DNA of 64,000 bases from Streptomyces seoulensis (lineage in GTDB: Bacteria > Actinomycetota > Actinomycetes > Streptomycetales > Streptomycetaceae): the NCBI RefSeq assembly GCF_022846655.1, contig NZ_AP025667.1, positions 4,625,001 to 4,689,000 on the forward strand, read 5' to 3'. How positions within the stretch are numbered: the first letter of the stretch is position 1; the number at the start of each line of letters is the position of its first letter. Under the pieces are notes generated by a model. That model had not been told where the DNA came from. It did not search any database and saw only the letters and a list, made by a program, of their open reading frames with translations. Positions 38,596 to 46,569 of the stretch are shown here, piece after piece. Position numbers and translations under genes: made by a program.

Positions 38596-38667
38596 GACGA
38601 GGGCGAGCGGCGGGGTCCGAGCAGCGCGATCGTGCCCTGACCCCGTAGCCGTGCCGCTCACCGGCCC

Positions 38668-39837
38668 TCACCCCGACCGCCACCTGTTCCGGCCGTCGGA
38701 GCCGGGACCGCACACCATGGACGTGCCCGCCCGCGTGACGCCCGTGGCGCCTGCGGGTGCGCAGTAGGAGCCGGGGTGGACGATCCCGGCGCCGCCCCCG
38801 CCGGACGACGACGAACCACCGCCCCCTCCCGTCGACCCTCCGACCGATCCGGACGAACCACCGCCCCCGGTCGACCCCGCGGCCGATCCGGTCGATCCCC
38901 CGGCTGATCCGGCCGATCCGGATTCGCCGGATGCGCCTCCGGTCGATCCGGTGCCGCGATCCCGGTCGTCGGTGTGGTCCCGGTAGTCGGGGTCGCCGTC
39001 AGCGTCCCTGTCCGCGAGGGAGGCGCCCGCCTGGGAGCAGCCGACCTGGGGGTGGGCGAGTTCGAGTGTCACCGCTGCGGTGATGGAAGCGCCCTCGGCG
39101 GGGTCCTGTTCGCACACGCGCCATGCGTCATGGTCGCCGTCCGGCAGCTCGTCGTTCAGATAGTGCGACTCGGCCCGGATCGCGTCCTTGTCCACCCCGA
39201 GGTCCGTCAGCGCTCCTACGGACGCTTGCCAGGTCCTGCCCGTCAACTGCGGCATCGTGGGCCAGGGGATCTCCTCGCCGTCCTTCGCGGGGCACGGTTC
39301 GCCCGCCTTGACGGCCGCGAAGGTGAGCACCTTGCCTGCCGTCTCACGCTTGGCCTCCTGGAAGCACACGACCCAGCCGGACCGCAGGAGGATCGCCCGG
39401 TGCTCCGCGGAGGCGTCATGGCGCCGCGTGATGTAGCCCGCGTCGCGGGCGGTGTGCTCCGCGGCGTCAAGATGCTTGCCCTGGAGGTCCGGCGCCTTCA
39501 GCTCGACCGCCCGGCTCGGGGACGCCTTGGGGCTCGGCGTGCGGGGCTCGACGGACTTGGCGTCGGTCTTTCCCGTCTCCTGGAGCTGCCCGCCGAGGCC
39601 CGCGCCCACCGTCAGCAGGAACAGCGCCCCGACGCTCGCACCGAGCTTGGCGTACCAGCGCCACGGAGGCAGGAACCACAGCAGCCCGACGGCGGCGACC
39701 AGCACGAGGAACCCGAGCGGGAAGCTGAACGCCCCGACGATCGTCACCAACGCCAGGATTCCCAGCCCGGCCGGGGTGGTCTTCCACCATGGCCTCCCCG
39801 GTGCGGTCCGCCGAGGTGTGGAACTGTACGGGTTCAC
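38668..39837 (-). CDS. membrane protein with two PASTA-like modules and Cys-motif tail
   Basis: 389 residues. Two N-terminal transmembrane segments (about 22-48 and 50-78) precede a linker and two PASTA-like repeats: APDLQGKHLDAAEHTARDAG near 118 and MPQLTGRTWQASVGALTDLG near 195, each with a Cys late in the module. Then comes DRDADGDPDYRDHTDD, an acidic calcium-loop-like stretch, and a long Gly/Ser linker. The last 35 residues carry YC-x3-G-x2-G-x4-G-x3-MVCGP-x-SDGRNRWR, a small Cys-paired tail common in Streptomyces membrane proteins. Possibly a peptidoglycan or surface sensor. Monocistronic. Confidence 0.75.
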   Translation of the reverse strand: MNPYSSTPRRTAPGRPWWKTTPAGLGILALVTIVGAFSFPLGFLVLVAAVGLLWFLPPWRWYAKLGASVGALFLLTVGAGLGGQLQETGKTDAKSVEPRTPSPKASPSRAVELKAPDLQGKHLDAAEHTARDAGYITRRHDASAEHRAILLRSGWVVCFQEAKRETAGKVLTFAAVKAGEPCPAKDGEEIPWPTMPQLTGRTWQASVGALTDLGVDKDAIRAESHYLNDELPDGDHDAWRVCEQDPAEGASITAAVTLELAHPQVGCSQAGASLADRDADGDPDYRDHTDDRDRGTGSTGGASGESGSAGSAGGSTGSAAGSTGGGGSSGSVGGSTGGGGGSSSSGGGGAGIVHPGSYCAPAGATGVTRAGTSMVCGPGSDGRNRWRSG

Positions 39838-39898
39838 GTCGAGCTACGCCCCAATTCGGATACGTCGAAGTCGCCCGATTTTAGTGAGGTGTAGGTCC

Positions 39899-40393
39899 TT
39901 ATGTGGGGGCTTTCCAAGACATCTCACCCCCGGCTCCCCACCCTTCCCCCACCCCCAGCTCCGCCCAGACCGTCTTCCCCGGCCCCTCCCCCCGCACACG
40001 CCAGTCCCAAGCCGCAGCCAGCCCTGACACCAACAGCAGCCCCCTCCCTCCGTCCCCCATCCCAGGCTCCTCCAACTCCCCGGGCCTGGGCGGCATCCGC
40101 TCCCCGCGCGTATCGGAGACCTCGATCCGCGCCCTCCGCGAGGGCGGACCCACCAGGGACAGCCGGACGTGGAAGTCCCGCCCGGGGACGTGCCCGTGCC
40201 GTACCGCGTTGGCGGTCAACTCGGCCGTGACGAGGACGATGTCGTCGTGGGCGTCGGTGCCGTGGGGGATGCCCCACTCGTGGAGGCGGAGTCCGACCAG
40301 CCGGCGAGCCAGGCGGGCTCCGCGAGGCGTGGACGTGAACCGCATGGCGAAGTCGGTCACCAAGTGCTCGGTGTGGCCACCGAGGTTGCTCAT
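39899..40393 (-). CDS. HATPase protein of an abaA/whiJ-like set
   Basis: 164 residues, GHKL ATPase: DDIVLVTAELTANAVRHGH (N box, about 47-65), RIEVSDTRGERMPP (G1), MGDGGRGLLLVSGLA (G2). It lies divergent from an XRE-DUF5753 regulator followed by a DUF397 protein, the standard composition of the many whiJ/abaA-type clusters in Streptomyces. ATG 40393 is preferred because GTGGAG lies six bases before it; ATG 40396 is possible. Confidence 0.85.
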   Translation of the reverse strand: MSNLGGHTEHLVTDFAMRFTSTPRGARLARRLVGLRLHEWGIPHGTDAHDDIVLVTAELTANAVRHGHVPGRDFHVRLSLVGPPSRRARIEVSDTRGERMPPRPGELEEPGMGDGGRGLLLVSGLAAAWDWRVRGEGPGKTVWAELGVGEGWGAGGEMSWKAPT

Positions 40394-40543
40394 CATGGGC
40401 TCCACGGTCCTCCCGGTGGCATAGCGTGACCAGCGGTGACGCACTGACGCGAACCGGTTGTACGCGCGGCGCCGACACCGGTACGAGCAGCACGGCGTGA
40501 CGGCGCCCCCGGACGGGCGTTGGTCCGGGGAGGCGGTGGTGTG

Positions 40544-41413
40544 ATGACGGAGATCGAGACGAACCCGAAGAGCGGCGAGGGCGCCGACGGCGGCGGTACG
40601 CGCATGGCCGACAAGACCGCGCAAGGCGTGGTCGCAGCGTTCGGGCAAACCATGAAAACCCTGCGCCTACGGGCCGGGATGGAACGCCAGGAACTCGGCA
40701 GGCGGCTGGGCTACTCGGCTGCCACCATCGCCTCCTTCGAGCAGGGGCGCCGCATTCCACCACCTCGCGCGATCGACGGCGTCGACGAAGCACTCGATGC
40801 GGGCGGCCTGTTGAAGCTCTGGAAGGAAGAGTTGGAGCGGGCCCAGTACCCCGTGTTCTTCCAGGGCATGGCGCAGTTGGAGAAGCAGGCACTGGAACTG
40901 CTGGAGTACGACGCCCTCTTGATCAACGGCCTGCTCCAGACCGAGGAGTACACGCGCGCGGTGTTCGCCATGCGGCGTCCCGCCCTCGACCCGGACACGG
41001 TCGAGCAGCGAGTGACCGCCCGGCTGGCCCGACAGGACATCTTCGACCGACACCCCACGCCACTGCTGAGTTTCGTCATGACAGAGGCGGTGCTACGACA
41101 CCGGTACGGCGGCAAGAAGGTGCTGCGTGGTCAGTTGGAACACCTCCTTCTGACAGGCCGGCGGCACAACGTCGAACTCCAGGTCATGCCGATCGAGTGC
41201 GAGGACAACGCGGGCATGGGCGGCCCCTTCACCGTCGTCACCCGCCTCGACGGCAAGCGTTTCCTGTACGTGGAGGCGCAGGCGACCAGCAAGCTGGAAA
41301 CCGACCCCGAACAGACGAGTCTCGCCTCGGCCCGCTATGGGATCATCCGTTCGCAGGCTCTCAGCCCGCGAGAGTCAGCGAACTTCATCGAGAGGTTGCT
41401 GGGAGAGCTATGA
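40544..41413 (+). CDS. XRE-DUF5753 regulator (whiJ-like)
   Basis: 289 residues. Helix-turn-helix about 35-95 (FGQTMKTLRLRAGMERQELGRRLGYSAATIASFEQGRRIPP), followed by DUF5753 (about 105-289; QALELLEYDALLINGLLQTEEYTRAVF, VTARLARQDIF, LLTGRRHNVELQVMP). Such proteins influence development and antibiotic production and usually act with the adjacent small DUF397 protein, in a toxin-antitoxin-like or repressor/antirepressor pair. The TGA overlaps the next ATG (ATGA). Confidence 0.9.
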   Translation: MTEIETNPKSGEGADGGGTRMADKTAQGVVAAFGQTMKTLRLRAGMERQELGRRLGYSAATIASFEQGRRIPPPRAIDGVDEALDAGGLLKLWKEELERAQYPVFFQGMAQLEKQALELLEYDALLINGLLQTEEYTRAVFAMRRPALDPDTVEQRVTARLARQDIFDRHPTPLLSFVMTEAVLRHRYGGKKVLRGQLEHLLLTGRRHNVELQVMPIECEDNAGMGGPFTVVTRLDGKRFLYVEAQATSKLETDPEQTSLASARYGIIRSQALSPRESANFIERLLGEL

Positions 41414-41607
41414 GCATTGCTGAGCCCCTCGTCTGGTTCAGGAGCAGCTACAGCGACGCCGAAGGCGGCAACTGCGTAGAGGTCGCCCTCACCCCGAACA
41501 CGGTGCACATCCGCGACTCCAAAGCCTCGGCCGGACCCGTCCTCCAGGTGTCCCCCTCCGCATGGACCGGCTTCATCCGCCCCACCCCCGCGGAGCGGTA
41601 CATCTGA
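41410..41607 (+). CDS. DUF397 protein
   Basis: 65 residues. The family core is complete: WFRSSYSDAEGGNCVEVAL, VHIRDSK, and the C-terminal W-x-x-FI. DUF397 proteins are encoded next to XRE-DUF5753 regulators and are proposed to bind and modulate them. The start overlaps the regulator stop by 4 nt, so the two are made together. Confidence 0.92.
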   Translation: MSIAEPLVWFRSSYSDAEGGNCVEVALTPNTVHIRDSKASAGPVLQVSPSAWTGFIRPTPAERYI

Positions 41608-41624
41608 CATCTGTACGTGCGCGA

Positions 41625-41658
41625 GAGCCCTGCCGCTTCCCGACGAGCGGCAGGGCTC
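41625..41658. terminator. bidirectional terminator
   Basis: 13-bp perfect stem (41625-41637 with 41646-41658) and 8-nt loop, between the DUF397 stop and the stop of the convergent oxidoreductase gene. Confidence 0.8.
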
Positions 41659-41672
41659 ACCCACGTTCCGGG

Positions 41673-42626
41673 TCAGGAACCGACCGTCAGCACCAGCTTG
41701 CCGGTCGTCCGCTCCGTCTCGCCCAGCGCGTGCGCCTTCGCCGCCTCCTCGAGGGGGAACACCGCCTCGACGTGGGCCCGCAGCGCGCCGGAGGCCGCCA
41801 GTTCGGCGACCGCCTTCATCCCTTCCTGGTCGGCCTCGACGAGCAGCGTCTCCACCCGCACACCGCGCGCTTCCGCCTTCGCCCCCTCCTCCGGATCGGT
41901 GCCGGGCAGCAGGGAGACGAGGACGCCGCCGGGGCGCAGTACGTCCAGCGAACGCACGCGCGTGTCACCGGACATGGGGTCCAGCACCACGTCGACGTCC
42001 CGCACGGCGTCGCGGAAGTCGCCGGCCCGGTAGTCGATCACCTCGTCCGCGCCGAGCGACCGCAGGAACTCGTGCTTCGGCTCGCTCGCGGTGCCGATGA
42101 CGTACGCCCCGCGGGCCTTGGCGATCTGCACGGCGAGGTGGCCGACGCCTCCGGCGGCGGCGTGCACCAGCACCCGCTGGCCGGGCTGGACCCGGGCGGT
42201 GTCCACCAGCGCCTGGTACGCCGTGAGCGCGGCCAGCGGCAGCGCGCCCGCCTGGACGTGGTCGATGGAGGCCGGCTTGTGCGTGAAGGCGCGGGCGGGG
42301 CCGGTCACGTACTCGGCGTGGGCGCCGACGCCGTACGGGTAGGGCAGCATGCCGAAGACCTCGTCGCCGGGCTTGAAGAGGGTCACGCCGTAGCCGACCG
42401 CTTCCACGACGCCGGAGACGTCCCAGCCGAGGACGAGGGGGAGGCGGCCGAGGAAGAGGCCGGTGGAGCGGTGCTTCCAGTCGGTCGGGTTGAGACCGGC
42501 GGCGCGGACGGAGACCAGGATCTCGCTGAGGCCCGGCTCCGGGCGGGGCAGCTCGGTCTCCTTCAGGACTTCGGGGGTGCCGTACTCGTCCTGGCTGATG
42601 GCGCGCATGGTGGGGTGATTCGTCAT
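41673..42626 (-). CDS. zinc-free NADP-dependent quinone oxidoreductase-like enzyme
   Basis: 317 residues, medium-chain dehydrogenase/reductase fold. GroES-like part to ~130 (RAAGLNPTDWKHR, LGWDVSGVVEAVG), nucleotide-binding HAAAGGVGHLAVQIAKARGA near 160-180, and DVVLDPMSGDTRVRSLDVLRPGG. No catalytic or structural zinc Cys, as in quinone oxidoreductases. It likely reduces quinones or enals with NADPH. Divergent from a GlxA-type regulator across a short region holding a palindromic operator. Confidence 0.87.
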   Translation of the reverse strand: MTNHPTMRAISQDEYGTPEVLKETELPRPEPGLSEILVSVRAAGLNPTDWKHRSTGLFLGRLPLVLGWDVSGVVEAVGYGVTLFKPGDEVFGMLPYPYGVGAHAEYVTGPARAFTHKPASIDHVQAGALPLAALTAYQALVDTARVQPGQRVLVHAAAGGVGHLAVQIAKARGAYVIGTASEPKHEFLRSLGADEVIDYRAGDFRDAVRDVDVVLDPMSGDTRVRSLDVLRPGGVLVSLLPGTDPEEGAKAEARGVRVETLLVEADQEGMKAVAELAASGALRAHVEAVFPLEEAAKAHALGETERTTGKLVLTVGS

Positions 42627-42660
42627 ACGTCCAGGTTCGCGCGGGCCGGCCGGGCGTACC

Positions 42661-42676
42661 ATGGCATGAATGCCAT
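42661..42676. promoter_or_regulatory. palindromic operator between oxidoreductase and GlxA regulator
   Basis: ATGGCATGAATGCCAT: 6-bp perfect arms around TGAA, lying 35 bases from the oxidoreductase start and 20 from the regulator start. GTGCCAT recurs at the regulator start. Likely bound by the adjacent regulator. Confidence 0.5.
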
Positions 42677-42695
42677 CTTTCAACGGGATCGTGCC

Positions 42696-43661
42696 ATGAC
42701 CGCTCCGCATCGTGTCGTCGTCCTCGCCCTGGACGGGGTCTACCCCTTCGAGCTGGGCATCCCCAGCCGGGTCTTCGGATCGGCCTGGGGCCGCTACGAG
42801 GTGCTGACCTGCTCGGTCGACGGCGGGCCCGTCGCCACCAACTCCGATTTCTCGGTCACCGTCGGGCACGGGCCCGAGGTGCTGGCGACGGCGGACACCG
42901 TCGTGCTGCCGCCGTTCGACGTCTCCATGGTGCGCCGCGGACTGCCCCCGAAGCTCGGCGAGGCGCTCGCGGCCGTACCGCCCGGCACGCGGATCGTGTC
43001 CATCTGCACCGGCGCCTTCGTCCTGGCCGCCGCCGGACGGCTCGACGGCCGCCGCGCCACCACCCACTGGTCCCTCGTGGACACCTTCCGCTCCTGGTAC
43101 CCGGAGGTGGATCTCGACCCGGACGTGCTGTTCGTGGACGACGGCGAGCTCCTCACCTCGGCGGGCGCGGCCTCCGGGGTCGACCTGTGCCTGCACGTCG
43201 TGCGCCAGGACCACGGCGCGGCCGTCGCCAACGACGTGGCCCGCGCGTGCGTCGTACCGCCGTGGCGCGACGGCGGGCAGGCGCAGTACATCCAGCACCC
43301 GGTGCCCGAGGAAGCCGCCAGCGGCACCTCGGCGACCCGGCAGTGGGCGCTGGAGCACCTGCACGAGCCGCTGTCGCTGACGGAGCTGGCCGGACACGCC
43401 CGGATGAGCGTGCGCACCTTCGCGCGCCGCTTCAACGAGGAGGTCGGCACGAGTCCGGGGCGCTGGCTGATCCAGCAGCGGGTCGCCCGCGCGCGGCACC
43501 TGCTGGAGACCACCGATCTGGCCGTGGACGACCTCGCCGCACAGGTCGGCTTCGCCACCGGGACCTCGCTGCGCGAGCATCTGCACGCGGCGATCGGGGT
43601 GACCCCGCTGGCGTATCGGCGCACGTTCCGGGGGGCGACGGTCGGATCGACCGCGGGATAG
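42696..43661 (+). CDS. GlxA-family (DJ-1 plus AraC) transcriptional regulator
   Basis: 321 residues. N-terminal DJ-1/PfpI-like sensing domain (about 5-170) with SICTGAFVLAAAGRLDGRRATTHW near 105. C-terminal AraC double helix-turn-helix (about 225-315): LSLTELAGHARMSVRTFARRFNEEVGTSPGRWL and VDDLAAQVGFATGTSLREHLHAAIGVTPLAYRR. The DJ-1 domain is not enzymatic in this family. ATG 42696 is used; an in-frame ATG at 42666 lies inside the operator-like palindrome. Probably controls the divergent oxidoreductase. Confidence 0.9.
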   Translation: MTAPHRVVVLALDGVYPFELGIPSRVFGSAWGRYEVLTCSVDGGPVATNSDFSVTVGHGPEVLATADTVVLPPFDVSMVRRGLPPKLGEALAAVPPGTRIVSICTGAFVLAAAGRLDGRRATTHWSLVDTFRSWYPEVDLDPDVLFVDDGELLTSAGAASGVDLCLHVVRQDHGAAVANDVARACVVPPWRDGGQAQYIQHPVPEEAASGTSATRQWALEHLHEPLSLTELAGHARMSVRTFARRFNEEVGTSPGRWLIQQRVARARHLLETTDLAVDDLAAQVGFATGTSLREHLHAAIGVTPLAYRRTFRGATVGSTAG

Positions 43662-43820
43662 GCGTCTGTGCAGGTCAGAGGCTCGAAGGGTATTCCCGTA
43701 GGACCCATCGACCTTCCGATACCGGACATCGGCCGCTTCATTGGTGCCGCTCCGGGCACCGGTCTACGGTCGAGTGGGGAGCCGGTGCTCCCCTGACCTC
43801 ATACTGCTTGGAGAGACCTG

Positions 43821-44516
43821 ATGTCGAAGATCCTTTTCGTGGTGACCGGCGCCGACCACTGGACGCTGGCCGACGGCACCCAGCACCCGACCGGCTTCTG
43901 GGCGGAGGAGGCCGTCGCGCCGTACGAGGCGTTCAAGGCGGCCGGTGACGAGGTCGTCGTGGCCACGCCGGGCGGTGTCGTGCCGACCGTCGACAAGGGC
44001 AGCCTCGCGCCCGAGGTCAACGGCGGCCAGGAGAACGCCGACCGGATCGCCGCCGCGCTGGAGGCCGCGGACGAGTTCAAGCGCCCCGTCCGGCTGGAGG
44101 ACGTGGACCTCGCCGACTACGACGCCGTCTTCTACCCCGGCGGCCACGGCCCCATGGAGGACCTGGCCGTGGACGCCACCTCCGGCCGTCTGCTGATCGA
44201 CACCCTCGAGTCGGGCAAGCCGCTCGCCGTCGTCTGCCACGCCCCGGCTGCGCTCCTCGCGGCGACCCGCCCGGACGGAAGCAACGCCTTCGCCGGCTAC
44301 CAGGTCGCCGCGTTCTCCAACGCCGAGGAGACGCAGGCCGGTTTCGCCGACAAGGCCAAGTGGCTGCTGGAGACGCGACTCGGCGAGGCGGGCGTCGACG
44401 TGCAGGTCGGTGAGCCGTGGGCGCCGAAGGTCGTGATCGACCGGAACCTGATCACGGGCCAGAACCCGGCGTCCTCCGCTCCGCTCGCGGAAGAGGTCCT
44501 GAAGCGGCTCGGCTGA
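43821..44516 (+). CDS. DJ-1/PfpI type 1 glutamine amidotransferase-like protein
   Basis: 231 residues, class I glutamine amidotransferase-like fold of the HSP31/YDR533C-type. Nucleophile elbow VVCHAPAALLAA (Cys near 139), preceded by FYPGGHGPMEDL near 107 and an acidic residue in FWAEEAVAPYEAF (Glu near 27-28). Relatives are glyoxalases/deglycases or chaperones acting on methylglyoxal damage. GGAGAG lies before the ATG. Independent of the GlxA-type regulator just upstream, although their closeness may reflect shared aldehyde stress. Confidence 0.88.
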   Translation: MSKILFVVTGADHWTLADGTQHPTGFWAEEAVAPYEAFKAAGDEVVVATPGGVVPTVDKGSLAPEVNGGQENADRIAAALEAADEFKRPVRLEDVDLADYDAVFYPGGHGPMEDLAVDATSGRLLIDTLESGKPLAVVCHAPAALLAATRPDGSNAFAGYQVAAFSNAEETQAGFADKAKWLLETRLGEAGVDVQVGEPWAPKVVIDRNLITGQNPASSAPLAEEVLKRLG

Positions 44517-44529
44517 GTCGCGGGACCGT

Positions 44530-44553
44530 GCCGGCGCCTGTTCAGGCGCCGGC
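44530..44553. terminator. terminator between convergent genes
   Basis: 11-bp perfect stem GCCGGCGCCTG (44530-44540) with CAGGCGCCGGC (44543-44553). It overlaps the stop codon of the NTF2-like gene and lies 14 bases past the DJ-1-like gene. Confidence 0.65.
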
Positions 44554-44934
44554 CGCCTCGCGGCTGATCCGGTCGAACTGCGCGCCCATGGCCGCCGACA
44601 GCGCCTGGGCCGCCGAGAGCGGGCGGACCATGACGGTGAAGTCGTCGATCCGGCCCTCCTCGTCGAAGTGGAGGAAGTCGCAGCCCTGGATCTCCCGGCC
44701 GTCGACGGTGGCCGTGAAGACGAAGGCGTGGTCCCGCCCGCCGGGGTCGGCGATCTCCCGGACGTAGCGGAAGTCCTCGAACACCCGCAGCACACCGCGC
44801 AGGATGGCGGCGGTGATCGCCTTCCCCGCGTACGGCTTGAAGGCGACGGGGCTGGTGAAGACGACGTCCTCCGCGAGGAGGGCCTCTATGGCGGCGGCGT
44901 CGCGGTTCTCCACGGCGGCACGGAAGGGATGCAC
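44542..44934 (-). CDS. NTF2-like (SnoaL-type) protein
   Basis: 130 residues, cone-shaped NTF2-like fold: HPFRAAVENRDAAAIEALLAEDVVFTSPV, PYAGKAITAAILRGVLRVFEDFRYV, DHAFVFTATVDGREIQGCDFLHFDEEGRI. Such domains are small-molecule isomerases, hydrolases or binding proteins. Divergent from a PadR regulator across a 54-bp gap with a 12-bp palindrome, so it is probably the regulator's target. Confidence 0.8.
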   Translation of the reverse strand: MHPFRAAVENRDAAAIEALLAEDVVFTSPVAFKPYAGKAITAAILRGVLRVFEDFRYVREIADPGGRDHAFVFTATVDGREIQGCDFLHFDEEGRIDDFTVMVRPLSAAQALSAAMGAQFDRISREAAGA

Positions 44935-44947
44935 GGATGCTCCTTAC

Positions 44948-44959
44948 TCAACAAGTTGA
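44948..44959. promoter_or_regulatory. 12-bp palindrome, candidate PadR operator
   Basis: TCAACAAGTTGA is a perfect dyad in the 54-bp gap between the NTF2-like and PadR genes, within reach of both start codons. PadR repressors commonly bind such dyads in their own divergent promoters. Confidence 0.5.
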
Positions 44960-44988
44960 ATAGGTGTGTTGGAGAGTAGAGTGAGGAG

Positions 44989-45546
44989 GTGACCTTGCGC
45001 AATGCGGTGATGGCCACCCTCCTGGAGGGCGAGGCGTCCGGCTACGACCTGGCCAAGGGCTTCAACGCCTCGGTGGCCAACTTCTGGACGGCCACACCCC
45101 AGCAGCTCTACCGCGAGCTGGACCGGATGGAGCGCGAGGGACTCGTTACCGCGCGGGTGATCCGCCAGGACCGCCGCCCCGACAAGCGCCTCTTCTCCCT
45201 GACCGACGCCGGCCACGACGCCCTGCGCGCCTACATCGCCGACCCGATCGGCCGCCCCACCGCGATCCGGGACGGCCTCCTGGTCAAGGTCCAGTGCGCC
45301 GACATAGGTGAACTCGCCGCCGTCCAGGCCGACATCGCCGACCGGATGGAGTGGGCCCGCGCCAAGCTCACCCGCTACGAGCGGCTGCGCGAACGGCTGC
45401 TGCAAGGGCGTACCGAGGACCAGTACCTGACCGAGGCGGAGCGCGTCGGCCCGTACCTGACCCTGCTGCGGGGCATCTCCTTCGAGGAGGAGAACATCCG
45501 CTGGGGCGAGACGGCCCTGCGTGTCCTGGCGGCGCGCGCGGCATGA
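44989..45546 (+). CDS. PadR-family transcriptional regulator
   Basis: 185 residues, PadR-s2-like. N-terminal winged helix: TLRNAVMATLLEGEASGYDLAKGFNASVANFWTATPQQLYRELDRMEREGLV (about 1-55), then a C-terminal helical dimer domain (VRL_Endo-like, about 95-180). GTG 44989 overlaps the GAGGAG, so there is no room for a normal ribosome binding site. Either the message is leaderless (TAGAGT at 44977 as -10 would start it at 44989) or TTG 44995 is the true start with GGAGG at proper distance. The stop overlaps the LysR ATG. Confidence 0.88.
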   Translation: MTLRNAVMATLLEGEASGYDLAKGFNASVANFWTATPQQLYRELDRMEREGLVTARVIRQDRRPDKRLFSLTDAGHDALRAYIADPIGRPTAIRDGLLVKVQCADIGELAAVQADIADRMEWARAKLTRYERLRERLLQGRTEDQYLTEAERVGPYLTLLRGISFEEENIRWGETALRVLAARAA

Positions 45547-46445
45547 ACCCCGCCGACCTGAACCTGCTGCGTACGTTCCTTGCGGTCTACCGCTCCGGTT
45601 CCTTCACGGCGGCGGCGGGCCTCCTCGGCCTCTCGCAGTCCACGGTGACGGCGCAGATCCGCTCGCTGGAACGCGGCATGGACCGCGGTGCCCTCTTCGA
45701 ACGCCTGCCGCGCGGCGTCGCCCCGACCCCGGTCGCCCACGACCTGGCGTCCCGCGTGGCGGCCCCGCTCGACGCGCTCGCGGCCGCGACGGGCCAGGAG
45801 ACGGCGACCACCGGACGCGCGACCCCCGTCCACCTGGCGGGCCCGGCCGAACTCCTCTCGGCCCGGGTCCTGCCCGCCCTGGCGCCGCTGTCGGCGGCGG
45901 GCGTCCGCCTGCGGGTCACACCGGGCCTGACAGACCCCCTCCTGGACGAACTGCGCGCGGGCCGCCATGACTTGGTGATCGCCACGTACCGCCCTCGCGG
46001 GCGCACGCTCACGGCGGTACCGCTGATGGACGAGGAGTTCGTGCTGGTGGCGGCGCCCGTCTGGGCGGACCGGGTGCGGGAACGGCTGGCGCTGGAAGGC
46101 CCGTCGGCCCTCCACCCCGTGCCGCTGATCACGTACGCGGAGGATCTCCCGATCGCCCGCCGCTACTGGCGGCACGTCTTCAACGCCCGCCTGACCTGCC
46201 CGGCCGCGGTCACGGTGCCGGACCTGCGGGCGGTGAAGTCGGCGGTGGCCGCCGGGGCGGGCTTCTCGGTCCTCCCCCGGTACCTGTGCGAACCGGAGCT
46301 GGCCTCCGGCGCGCTGGTCGCGCTGCACACCCCGGAGGACCCGCCGCTGAACACCGGCTACCTGGTCCAGCGCCCGGGCCATCCGGCCAACCCGGACGTG
46401 ATCAGGGTGCGGGACGTGCTGCTGGACGCGGGACGCGGGTGGTGA
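45543..46445 (+). CDS. LysR-family transcriptional regulator
   Basis: 300 residues. Helix-turn-helix at 5-62 (LNLLRTFLAVYRSGSFTAAAGLLGLSQSTVTAQIRSLE) and a type 2 periplasmic-binding-like effector domain (about 95-290; HDLVIATYRPRG, AVKSAVAAGAGFSVLPRYLC). Translationally coupled to the PadR gene (ATGA), an unusual pairing of two regulators in one operon. Target unknown; the NTF2-like gene across the PadR gap is the nearest candidate. Confidence 0.9.
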   Translation: MNPADLNLLRTFLAVYRSGSFTAAAGLLGLSQSTVTAQIRSLERGMDRGALFERLPRGVAPTPVAHDLASRVAAPLDALAAATGQETATTGRATPVHLAGPAELLSARVLPALAPLSAAGVRLRVTPGLTDPLLDELRAGRHDLVIATYRPRGRTLTAVPLMDEEFVLVAAPVWADRVRERLALEGPSALHPVPLITYAEDLPIARRYWRHVFNARLTCPAAVTVPDLRAVKSAVAAGAGFSVLPRYLCEPELASGALVALHTPEDPPLNTGYLVQRPGHPANPDVIRVRDVLLDAGRGW

Positions 46446-46569
46446 CGGCGTCCCGCTCCGAGGCGTAGCGGCCGCTCGGCGGGTACAGCTCGGCCGCTGT
46501 GGCGTCGTCGGCCTTCCCGCCGAGGCCCGCTGGACGGGCCTCGGCGAGGTCGGCGGCGTGGAGAAGCGG

